A stretch of 64,000 bases of DNA, from assembly GCF_022394535.1 (NCBI RefSeq), contig NZ_CP089414.1, positions 1,178,001-1,242,000 on the forward strand, read 5' to 3'. Source of the stretch: Dyella terrae (GTDB lineage: Bacteria > Pseudomonadota > Gammaproteobacteria > Xanthomonadales > Rhodanobacteraceae). Of the stretch, positions 57,776 through 64,000 are shown piece by piece. Made by a program: the position numbers and the translations under genes. A model generated the notes under the pieces. The model worked only from the letters and a program-made list of their open reading frames with translations. It was not told where the DNA came from and searched no databases. Position 1 is the first letter of the stretch. Each line of letters begins with the position of its first letter.

Positions 57776-58188
57776 GCGGGCTTTGGCGGCGATTTGCCGC
57801 CAACGTCGCCGAAAATGTCGCCAGGGGGTACATCACCTCCTGGGTACGAATGATTGGTCCCCGGCAAGGATTCGTGAGGCCCAGTCTTTAATAAACTTAC
57901 AACTCGTTGATTTTAATCATTTTAACGAGACTTTTTCGAGAAAATTTTGAGGCCCCCGGGCCCCAAAATGCCCTGCCAGGAGTATTATCTGTGCTCCGTG
58001 GGTTGATCACTTGGCAGTGGGCCCCGGATTGCCGCCCGGCGCGTCAGGCGGGTCAGCTCCTCGGCCTGACGCGTCTGGGCAGCACCTTCTCTCACCGAGT
58101 TCTTCGGTTCGAGTTTTCCTTTGCGAATACAACATGCGCATCACGCAAAACGTGATCGTGTGTGTGACGAGCACGTCATAAAAAAAGA
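57776..58188. other. Intergenic region, AT-rich core, no supported gene
   Basis: About 410 bases between the second permease and the HiPIP terminator. A short hairpin (TTGGCGGC 57783-57790 / GCCGCCAA 57796-57803) follows the permease without a T-run. The core 57885-57970 is unusually AT-rich and contains CTCGTT...AACGAG and GATTTTAATC dyads and an imperfect TTTTG/CAAAA hairpin at 57945-57968. No ORF with coding character is found. Confidence 0.5.
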
Positions 58189-58212
58189 AAGGCCGGCGTG
58201 GTGGCCGGCCTT
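58189..58212 (-). terminator. Rho-independent terminator of the HiPIP gene
   Basis: The nine-base arms AAGGCCGGC (58189-58197) and GCCGGCCTT (58204-58212) enclose GTGGTG. On the minus strand the hairpin is followed by TCTTTTTTTATG, a strong U-tract, 24 bases after the HiPIP stop. Confidence 0.9.
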
Positions 58213-58235
58213 CTGTGTCGCGTCGAACGCAGTGA

Positions 58236-58568
58236 TCAGGCTTTCTTCGGCGCGTGCGATACGCACCAGCCCTTCGAGCTCACTGCCTTGCCTGGGAACA
58301 ACTGGCACGGACCGTAACCCGTCGGACCACCGGAGTAGAACTGGCAGTTGGCGCAAGAGTCGCCCGCCTTGTGCTTTGCGTCGGCCGTCTTGCTGGCGTC
58401 TTCGACGTAACCGAGTGCTTTGGCGGTCGGATCCGAATCAGCCAGGTGCGGCAGATCGGCAGCGCGCGCGACGCGCGGCAAGGTCCCGATCATGGCAGCT
58501 GCGACAGCCGTCCCGGCTGCGGCCTTGAGAAACCGGCGGCGCGATTCGATATCTTTCTCTTGCGACAT
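58236..58568 (-). CDS. High-potential iron-sulfur protein (HiPIP), Tat-exported
   Basis: 110 residues from the ATG at 58568, preceded by GGAGG at eight bases; the longer frame is not used. The twin-arginine signal ESRRRFLKAAAGTAVAAAM ends near RVARA. The mature protein (about 76 residues) has the four cluster cysteines in CANCQFY, YGPCQLF and KGWCVSH, the HiPIP spacing. It carries a [4Fe-4S] cluster and shuttles electrons in the periplasm; the partner is not evident here. It is divergent from the methionine-salvage genes. Confidence 0.94.
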   Translation of the reverse strand: MSQEKDIESRRRFLKAAAGTAVAAAMIGTLPRVARAADLPHLADSDPTAKALGYVEDASKTADAKHKAGDSCANCQFYSGGPTGYGPCQLFPGKAVSSKGWCVSHAPKKA

Positions 58569-58698
58569 GGATCCAACCTCCGTCGTAAAGCATTCATGTT
58601 CGCCACGCCCGTGACAAACCTTCGCCGATCCTACTCGTCCCGTCGATAAGTCGTGAGAATGGATCGCATTTTCGGCGCATCGAGGAAAACGGGCGTGG

Positions 58699-58725
58699 TA
58701 TAGTGCCACCCCGTTTGGACGTCCA
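58699..58725 (+). promoter_or_regulatory. Putative -10 box and palindromic operator before mtnB
   Basis: TATAGT (58699-58704) resembles a -10 element. The perfect ten-base palindrome TGGACGTCCA (58716-58725) lies over the predicted transcription start, six bases before the mtnB ATG. Such a location suits a repressor operator. No convincing -35 box is seen, and the regulator is unknown; the core GACGTC resembles, but does not equal, the MetJ box AGACGTCT. Confidence 0.35.
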
Positions 58726-58731
58726 TACATT

Positions 58732-59379
58732 ATGAGCCAGGTTCTCCCAGACACCATTTCGCCCGCGTTGTTCGCCGAGCGTTCCGACGCCATCGCCGAC
58801 GCTGCGCGCGAACTCGCTGCCGCCGGCTGGACGCCCGCCACCAGTAGCAATTTCTCGATGCGCATCGATGGCGACCACGCCGCGATCACCATCTCGGGCC
58901 GCGACAAGGGCAAGCTCGGTCGCGACGACATCATGCTGATCGACATGCACAGCAAGGCTGTCGGCACCAGCGCTCGTCCCAGCGCTGAGACCGAACTGCA
59001 CACGCAGATCTACCGTCGCTTCCCTGAGATCAACGTGGTGCTGCACACGCATTCGCGTACCCAGAGCGTGGCCTCGCGCCTGTTCGCTCCCGATGGCGTG
59101 GTGAAGCTGGAAGGGTGGGAGTTGCAGAAGGCCATCGCCGGGCAGACCACACACGACGCCGAACTGGCAATCCCGGTGTTCCCGAACACGCAGCACATGC
59201 CGGAGCTGGTTGCGCAGGTGGATGCGTGGCTGGACAGCGGTCGTCCCTTGCATGCCTATCTCATCAACGGCCACGGTATCTACACCTGGGGCCGCGACAT
59301 GGCCGAGACGCGCCGTCATCTGGAAGCGCTCGAATTCCTACTCGGTTGCGAACTTGATCTCCGGAGGTTGTCGGCATGA
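58732..59379 (+). CDS. mtnB: Methylthioribulose-1-phosphate dehydratase
   Basis: 215 residues of the class II aldolase fold. Substrate and metal motifs are [19 protein letters not shown], the Glu of [12 protein letters not shown] and the Zn His pair in [12 protein letters not shown], with a late His in [10 protein letters not shown]. It dehydrates methylthioribulose 1-phosphate in the methionine salvage pathway. Its stop overlaps the mtnD ATG (four bases), so the pair is translationally coupled. Confidence 0.95.
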   Translation: MSQVLPDTISPALFAERSDAIADAARELAAAGWTPATSSNFSMRIDGDHAAITISGRDKGKLGRDDIMLIDMHSKAVGTSARPSAETELHTQIYRRFPEINVVLHTHSRTQSVASRLFAPDGVVKLEGWELQKAIAGQTTHDAELAIPVFPNTQHMPELVAQVDAWLDSGRPLHAYLINGHGIYTWGRDMAETRRHLEALEFLLGCELDLRRLSA

Positions 59380-59942
59380 GCCGTCTGCGCATTTTCAATG
59401 ACACCCAGCCCCATGCCCCGCTATCGGTCCACACCGAGCACAGCGACATCGCCAGCGAGCTGGCCAAAGTCGGCGTGCGCTTCGAGCAATGGGAAGCCAA
59501 CCAGCCGATCGCACCGGGCGCCAGCCAGGACGAAGTGATCGCGGCTTACCGCGGCGACATCGACCGCCTGATGTCCGAAGAGGGCTACCAGGCCGTCGAC
59601 GTGATCAGCCTCAAGCCGGACCATCCGGATCGGGCCACGCTGCGCCAGAAGTTCCTCAGCGAGCACACGCACAGCGAAGACGAAGTGCGCTTCTTCGTTG
59701 CCGGTGCCGGCCAGTTCACCCTCCACCTCAACGGCAAGGTCTACGACGTGCTGTGCGAGCAAGGCGACCTGATCGGCGTGCCGGACGGTACCCGCCACTG
59801 GTTCGACATGAGCGAAGCCCCCTACTTCGTGGCGATCCGCCTGTTCACCAACAAGGATGGCTGGGTGGCGCAATTCACCGGCGAGGATATCGCCACACAG
59901 TTCCCCCGCATGACGCCGCACACCTCCGCGCAGGCCGCCTGA
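59376..59942 (+). CDS. mtnD: Acireductone dioxygenase
   Basis: 188 residues, a cupin with the metal ligands in [23 protein letters not shown] (HxH...E) and the later His in GTRHWFDMS. It oxidises acireductone to the 2-oxo acid precursor of methionine plus formate (Fe form) or a dead-end product (Ni form). It has an ATGA overlap with mtnB and is followed by mtnC after 110 bases. Confidence 0.95.
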   Translation: MSRLRIFNDTQPHAPLSVHTEHSDIASELAKVGVRFEQWEANQPIAPGASQDEVIAAYRGDIDRLMSEEGYQAVDVISLKPDHPDRATLRQKFLSEHTHSEDEVRFFVAGAGQFTLHLNGKVYDVLCEQGDLIGVPDGTRHWFDMSEAPYFVAIRLFTNKDGWVAQFTGEDIATQFPRMTPHTSAQAA

Positions 59943-60052
59943 GCCTTGCACCGGCCCGGCCGGGTGACCCGGATCATGAACCGGCATACCGCCCCTCGCT
60001 CCAGGGGTGGGGGCCGGGTAAGCTTGTCGCTCCCCCTATCAAGCCTTCCCGC

Positions 60053-60739
60053 ATGACTGTCATCCGCGCCATCGTCACCGATATCGAAGGCACCACCAGC
60101 TCGATCAGCTTCGTCAAGGACGTACTGTTCCCGTACGCCTACAAGCGCCTGCCTGCCTTCATCGAAACGCATGGCGACACGCCGGAAGTGCAGCACTGGC
60201 TGCACGAGGCGGCCAAAGAGGCGGGCATCGTCGAAGCACCGCGCCAGGAAGTGATCGAACTGCTGCTGCGCTGGATCAAGGAAGACCGCAAGTCCACCGC
60301 GCTGAAAGCACTGCAGGGCATGATCTGGCAAGAAGGCTATGCCGGTGGCGAGTACCAGGCACACCTCTACCCCGAAGTGTCGGCCAAGCTGCATGAGTGG
60401 CGCGCCGACGGCCTGCACCTGTACGTCTATTCGTCGGGCTCAGTACCTGCGCAGAAGCTGTTCTTCCGCTATAGCGAAGCGGGCGACCTGACCCCGATGT
60501 TCTCTGGTTACTTCGATACCGAGACTGGGCCCAAGCGCGAACAGCGTTCCTACGAGCTGATCGCCGACGCCATCGGCGAATTGCCCGAGCACCTCCTGTT
60601 CCTGTCCGACATCGTGGAGGAACTCGACGCCGCGCGTGCCGCCGGATTCCGCACCGGCTGGCTGCTGCGCGAGCCGCTGGAGATACCGGACGCACCGCGT
60701 CACCCGGCCTACCGCACGTTCGACGACATCGTCCTCTGA
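60053..60739 (+). CDS. mtnC: Enolase-phosphatase E1
   Basis: 228 residues from the ATG at 60053. A HAD-fold enzyme with the catalytic start VTDIEGTTSSISFVKDVLFPYA (motif DxEGTT), YVYSSGSVPAQKLFF (motif II) and LFLSDIVEELDAARAAGF (motif IV). It enolises and dephosphorylates the diketone intermediate, the step between mtnB and mtnD. A longer frame from 59489 overlaps mtnD and is not real. Confidence 0.95.
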   Translation: MTVIRAIVTDIEGTTSSISFVKDVLFPYAYKRLPAFIETHGDTPEVQHWLHEAAKEAGIVEAPRQEVIELLLRWIKEDRKSTALKALQGMIWQEGYAGGEYQAHLYPEVSAKLHEWRADGLHLYVYSSGSVPAQKLFFRYSEAGDLTPMFSGYFDTETGPKREQRSYELIADAIGELPEHLLFLSDIVEELDAARAAGFRTGWLLREPLEIPDAPRHPAYRTFDDIVL

Positions 60740-60756
60740 CCTTTCGGGTTGCCGCC

Positions 60757-61785
60757 ATGCGTACTGCCCTGACCGCACTGCTCGCCTTTGCAGCCGGCGT
60801 ATTGCTCATGGTGGGCCTGTCTCATCACGCACCTCCTGCTCCGGCGGCCGGCGCGCTGGAGCAGGCAGCGCAAAGCACGACCGCACCCGCACCCGCCAGC
60901 ACGGCGGAAACGGACGACGACAACTCCCCCTCGGACAATTGGCCCCAACAGGCACCGTCACCCGAACAAGTCATGTACGCCCAGCGCAACATGGTGCACA
61001 AGGCGCTGGCCGAGCTGGGCCCGCGCACGCCGGGTCGACCCAATCTCTATGTCGTGGCCTTCGGCGGCGATGGTGGTGAGGATGTCTTCCGCAACGAGGC
61101 CGAGTACGCAGCGAAGATGTTTCCAGAGCGCTTCGGCCACGACACACACGTAGTCGTGCTGGAGAACAATCCTGGCTCGCTGGAGCGACACCCCCTCGCC
61201 AGTTGGAGCAATCTGGAGGAAACCCTCGACGGCATCGCGAGCCTGATGAAGCCGGACGAGGACATCCTGCTGCTCTATCTCACCACGCATGGTGGTGAGG
61301 ACCACACGCTGCTGGTGGATATGGATCCACTCCCGCTGGACCAGATCGGCACGGACGATCTGTCCGGCATCCTGTCCAAGCGCCCCTTCAAGTGGAAGGT
61401 CGTGGTGGTCAATGCCTGCTACTCCGGCGGCTTCGTGCCATCGCTTCAGGGCCCTGGCACGCTGGTCATCACGGCGGCACGCGCTGATCGCAGCTCGTTC
61501 GGTTGCGGTAGCGATTCGGACATCACTTATTTCGGGCACGCGTGGTTGGTCGATGGGCTCAACCACACCACCGATTTCATGGAAGCCTACCGCCAGGCCT
61601 CTTCCGAAATCGCCAAATGGGAAACCAAGGACAAGCTGACACCGTCGGAGCCGCAGATGAGCGTGGGCACCGGTATTGCCGAACAGCTCGCCTTGTGGCG
61701 CAAGCACATCACGCCGGGGCCGGTCGTCGCCTTCAAGCCGGCTGTCCCCGCAACGATACTGGGCCGCCCCGGCGAAGCTCGCTGA
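60757..61785 (+). CDS. C13-family (legumain/caspase-fold) cysteine protease-like protein, membrane-anchored or exported
   Basis: 342 residues. A hydrophobic N-terminus (ALTALLAFAAGVLLMVGL) acts as a signal or anchor, followed by a Pro/Ala/Thr-rich linker to about residue 70. The catalytic part has LYVVAFGGDGGEDVFRNE, LLLYLTTHGGED with His178, and VVVVNACYSGGFVP with Cys221, the His-Gly / Ala-Cys dyad of clan CD. It is therefore probably active in the periplasm. Specificity (Asn, Asp or other) is unknown. The gene starts 17 bases after mtnC and may share its transcript, but no functional link is evident. Confidence 0.85.
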   Translation: MRTALTALLAFAAGVLLMVGLSHHAPPAPAAGALEQAAQSTTAPAPASTAETDDDNSPSDNWPQQAPSPEQVMYAQRNMVHKALAELGPRTPGRPNLYVVAFGGDGGEDVFRNEAEYAAKMFPERFGHDTHVVVLENNPGSLERHPLASWSNLEETLDGIASLMKPDEDILLLYLTTHGGEDHTLLVDMDPLPLDQIGTDDLSGILSKRPFKWKVVVVNACYSGGFVPSLQGPGTLVITAARADRSSFGCGSDSDITYFGHAWLVDGLNHTTDFMEAYRQASSEIAKWETKDKLTPSEPQMSVGTGIAEQLALWRKHITPGPVVAFKPAVPATILGRPGEAR

Positions 61786-61800
61786 GCCGCCCAGCTGCGT

Positions 61801-62916
61801 TCATGCGGGCACAGGGCTGCGTGCGTACCAGATCCAGCGCTCCTCGCTGAGCGGCTCGCCCCTCCCATCCAGTGGAAACAGCACCACGTTGCGCGGCGCC
61901 ACGCGTAGATCCATGCCCGGCTGCAGCCCGAACCGCGAAAGATCTTCGCTAGCCACGTCCGCTTCGAGCGCAAGGTCGAGCGAGGCGACGTGGAGATCCA
62001 GATGGGCGACACCGCCAGCTAAATAGATATGCCTTAGATGCGCCTGCCACGCCGGCGACGACGACGGCGTTGCCAGCCGCAGTTGCTCCGGTCGTACATA
62101 AGCCACGGCTTCGGTGAAGCGCCCTTGCCATGGATCACCCTCCGCCATCCATCCACCAGCAGCAAACCCGCCAGCGTGCCGGCGTACCGAAAAGCGGTTC
62201 ACCTTGCCGATGAACTCGCAGACGAAGGGCGTAGCAGGCTGCTGGTAGATGACCTCGGGTGGCGCCACCTGCTCGATGCGTCCCTTATTCATCACGGCAA
62301 CGCGGTCGGCCAGTTCCAGGGCTTCTTCCTGGTCATGCGTGACGAAGATGCTGGTAAGCCCGAGCTCTTCGTGCAGCTCGCGCAGCCAGCGTCGCAAGGC
62401 CACGCGCACCTGCGCGTCGAGCGCACCGAATGGCTCGTCCAGCAGCAGCATGTCCGGCTCCACCGCAAGCGCACGAGCCAGCGCCACGCGTTGTCGCTGA
62501 CCACCGGAAAGCTGAGTGGGGTAACGCGTACCCAGGCCATCCAGTTGCACGCGACGCAACAGCCGGTCCACACGCGCACGGATCTCGACACGCGACGGCC
62601 GTGTACGCCAGGGCCGCACACGCAAACCGAAGGCGATGTTCTCGATCACCGTGAGGTGGCGAAACAAAGCGTAGTGCTGGAACACCATGCCGATGCGGCG
62701 CTCGCGCGCTGGCGTGGCGAGGAAGTCATCGCCGTTCCTGAGCACGCTGCCACTGTCGGGGTAATCGAGGCCGGCCAGGATTCGCAGCAACGTCGTCTTG
62801 CCCGAGCCCGAAGGCCCGAGCAAGGCGAGGAATTCGCCCGGCGCAATGTCCAGGCTGACGTCATCCAACGCCTGGAAACCCGCGAAACGGCGATGGAGTC
62901 GGGACAATTCAAGCAC
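61801..62916 (-). CDS. cysA: Sulfate/thiosulfate ABC transporter, ATP-binding protein
   Basis: 371 residues from a GTG with GAGGG seven bases upstream. Walker [18 protein letters not shown]-loop VFQHYALF, signature [16 protein letters not shown] and Walker [13 protein letters not shown] are all intact, with a C-terminal TOBE-like regulatory domain. It powers sulfate uptake with CysT and CysW. It is the last gene of cysT-cysW-cysA. Confidence 0.93.
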   Translation of the reverse strand: MLELSRLHRRFAGFQALDDVSLDIAPGEFLALLGPSGSGKTTLLRILAGLDYPDSGSVLRNGDDFLATPARERRIGMVFQHYALFRHLTVIENIAFGLRVRPWRTRPSRVEIRARVDRLLRRVQLDGLGTRYPTQLSGGQRQRVALARALAVEPDMLLLDEPFGALDAQVRVALRRWLRELHEELGLTSIFVTHDQEEALELADRVAVMNKGRIEQVAPPEVIYQQPATPFVCEFIGKVNRFSVRRHAGGFAAGGWMAEGDPWQGRFTEAVAYVRPEQLRLATPSSSPAWQAHLRHIYLAGGVAHLDLHVASLDLALEADVASEDLSRFGLQPGMDLRVAPRNVVLFPLDGRGEPLSEERWIWYARSPVPA

Positions 62917-62928
62917 CGCGTGGCCCTC

Positions 62929-63792
62929 TTAATGCCCGCCGGGAGCGTGCGCGGCGATCTCATCACCGTAGCGCCATTCCAGCAGGGTTTTCACCGCCAG
63001 CGTCACCAGCGCCAGCAAGGCCAGCAACGAGGCGACCGCGAAGGCACCGACGTATTCGTACTCGTTGTAACGCATTTCCACTTCCAACGGCATCGTAGTG
63101 GTCAGCCCACGTATGTGACCCGACACGACCGAAACCGCGCCGAACTCGCCCATGGCGCGGGCATTGCACAGCAGAACGCCGTACAGCAGCGCCCAGCGGA
63201 TGTTGGGCAGCGTGACGCGGAAGAACATCTGCCAGCCGCTGGCGCCAAGTACACGGGCCGCCTCTTCTTCTTCGCTACCTTGCGACTGCATCAGTGGAAT
63301 GAGTTCGCGCGCAACGAATGGCAACGTGACAAACATGGTCGCTAATACCAGCGCCGGCACGGCGAAGATGATCTTGATGCCATGACTGTCCAGCCACGGT
63401 CCGAACCAACCCTGCGCACCGAACAGCAACACATAGACCAAGCCAGAAACCACCGGCGACACGGAAAACGGCAGGTCGATGAAGGCCCCGAGCAACGCCT
63501 TGCCGCGAAATTCGAAGCGCGTCATGGCCCAGGCAGCGGCAACACCGAACACCACATTCATCGGCACGGCAATCGCCGCAACCAGCAGCGTCAGCTGGAT
63601 CGCGGACAACGCCTCGGGCTCCTTGATGGCGTCAAGGTAAGGCACGACGCCCTGCCGAAATGCCTCGACAAAAACTGTCGCCAACGGCAAGAGCAGGAAC
63701 AGCGTGAGAAATAACAACGCCAGCACGATGAGTACGAAGTGCACCACGCGGCGGGGCCACGCTACCGGACGCGAAGGTTTCCGGGCATTCAT
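62929..63792 (-). CDS. cysW: Sulfate ABC transporter permease CysW
   Basis: 287 residues from the ATG at 63792, which overlaps the cysT stop (ATGA). Six membrane helices ([63 protein letters not shown] and others) and the ATPase-coupling EAA loop [24 protein letters not shown] are present. [15 protein letters not shown] is typical of the sulfate permeases. It is the second membrane subunit of the transporter. Confidence 0.94.
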   Translation of the reverse strand: MNARKPSRPVAWPRRVVHFVLIVLALLFLTLFLLLPLATVFVEAFRQGVVPYLDAIKEPEALSAIQLTLLVAAIAVPMNVVFGVAAAWAMTRFEFRGKALLGAFIDLPFSVSPVVSGLVYVLLFGAQGWFGPWLDSHGIKIIFAVPALVLATMFVTLPFVARELIPLMQSQGSEEEEAARVLGASGWQMFFRVTLPNIRWALLYGVLLCNARAMGEFGAVSVVSGHIRGLTTTMPLEVEMRYNEYEYVGAFAVASLLALLALVTLAVKTLLEWRYGDEIAAHAPGGH

Positions 63793-64000
63793 GCCGCCCG
63801 CTCCGCCCAACGCCGGCTCCAGCGTTGCAACAGCGACACCAGCACCAACAAGCCGAACGACAGCAACAGCATGGCCACACCCAGCGCCGCGGCGCCCGCC
63901 ACATCGAACTGCTCAAGCTTCTGCACGATCAGCAAGGGCGCAATTTCCGAACGCATCGGAATATTGCCGGCGATGAAGATCACCGAACCGTATTCGCCCA
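63789..64000 (-). CDS. cysT: Sulfate ABC transporter permease CysT, C-terminal part (5' end outside window)
   Basis: The open frame enters from the right edge and ends at 63789. It reads [33 protein letters not shown] and a last membrane helix ([21 protein letters not shown]), which is the conserved C-terminus of CysT/CysU. The stop overlaps the cysW ATG. About 70 residues are visible; the rest lies outside the window. Confidence 0.9.
   Translation of the reverse strand, partial: GEYGSVIFIAGNIPMRSEIAPLLIVQKLEQFDVAGAAALGVAMLLLSFGLLVLVSLLQRWSRRWAERAA

Noticed and set aside
58716..58725. MetJ operator
   Set aside because: TGGACGTCCA shares only GACGTC with the MetJ box. A tandem array of boxes, which MetJ needs, is absent, so no regulator is named.
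58570..58731. SAM riboswitch upstream of mtnB
   Set aside because: The predicted leader is only about 20 bases and no SAM-I/II/IV-like helices are visible. Only the palindrome is reported.
59489..60052. Upstream extension of mtnC as a longer protein
   Set aside because: The extension overlaps mtnD in another frame. The E1 family starts at the DIEGTT-containing N-terminus encoded from 60053.

Overview
The window looks like a chromosomal segment of a gammaproteobacterium of the order Xanthomonadales, most likely family Rhodanobacteraceae (Dyella, Rhodanobacter or Luteibacter type). This is inferred from high G+C, the housekeeping run pyrG-kdsA-(small membrane gene)-eno-ftsB-ispD-ispF-truD-surE-pcm-yqaA-nlpD, the cyoABCD oxidase, a Tat-exported HiPIP, and mtnB-mtnD-mtnC. 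No database search was run, so genus is not claimed.

Layout. 1-7.4 kb: end of a LysR-type regulator and a very long glycine-rich autotransporter whose frame is broken twice at homopolymers. 7.5-22.8 kb: an accessory region with a sulfotransferase, two alpha/beta hydrolases, a LytTR membrane regulator divergent from an M48 protease, a periplasmic cupin beside a Tat-exported agmatine/arginine-deiminase-family protein, a secreted protein of unknown function, a CadC-like regulator with TPRs, and a run of small exported or unknown genes (one frameshifted) ending in a glycosyltransferase-like gene. 23.1-23.9 kb: five tRNA genes (Lys, His, Arg, Pro, Arg) on the minus strand, with two good promoters and a terminator. 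24.1-39.4 kb: housekeeping block for membrane proteolysis (ftsH), rRNA modification and ribosome assembly (rlmE, yhbY), cell separation (nlpD, ftsB), protein repair (pcm), isoprenoids (ispD, ispF), glycolysis (eno), Kdo synthesis (kdsA) and CTP synthesis (pyrG). It is interrupted at 31.5-32.4 kb by a gene-free stretch bounded by a long imperfect inverted repeat. 39.6-43.6 kb: cyoABCD. 43.8-48.3 kb: aminopeptidase P, a small unknown gene and parE. 48.4-52.2 kb: an unusual cell-envelope pair, described below. 52.3-64 kb: a cysteine-synthase-like PLP enzyme, 3-hydroxyanthranilate dioxygenase, a Nudix hydrolase, two paralogous amino-acid permeases, HiPIP, methionine-salvage genes, a C13 caspase-fold protease and the sulfate ABC genes cysT(partial)-cysW-cysA.

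Most notable: the 832-residue product of 48361-50859 reads as four modules in one chain: a membrane acyltransferase-3 domain, an SGNH domain, a resuscitation-promoting-factor (Rpf)-like lysozyme-fold domain that keeps the catalytic Glu and the cysteine pair, and a peptidoglycan-binding-like tail. A secreted SGNH hydrolase gene follows directly. Together they suggest coupled O-acetylation and remodelling of peptidoglycan or another envelope glycan.

Caution on sequence quality: four genes carry single-base frame disruptions (near 1284-1291, 2738-2743, 20226 and 39341-39347). Three are in C/G homopolymers and one is at the very start of the normally essential pyrG. Assembly error is therefore a serious alternative to real mutation or phase variation.
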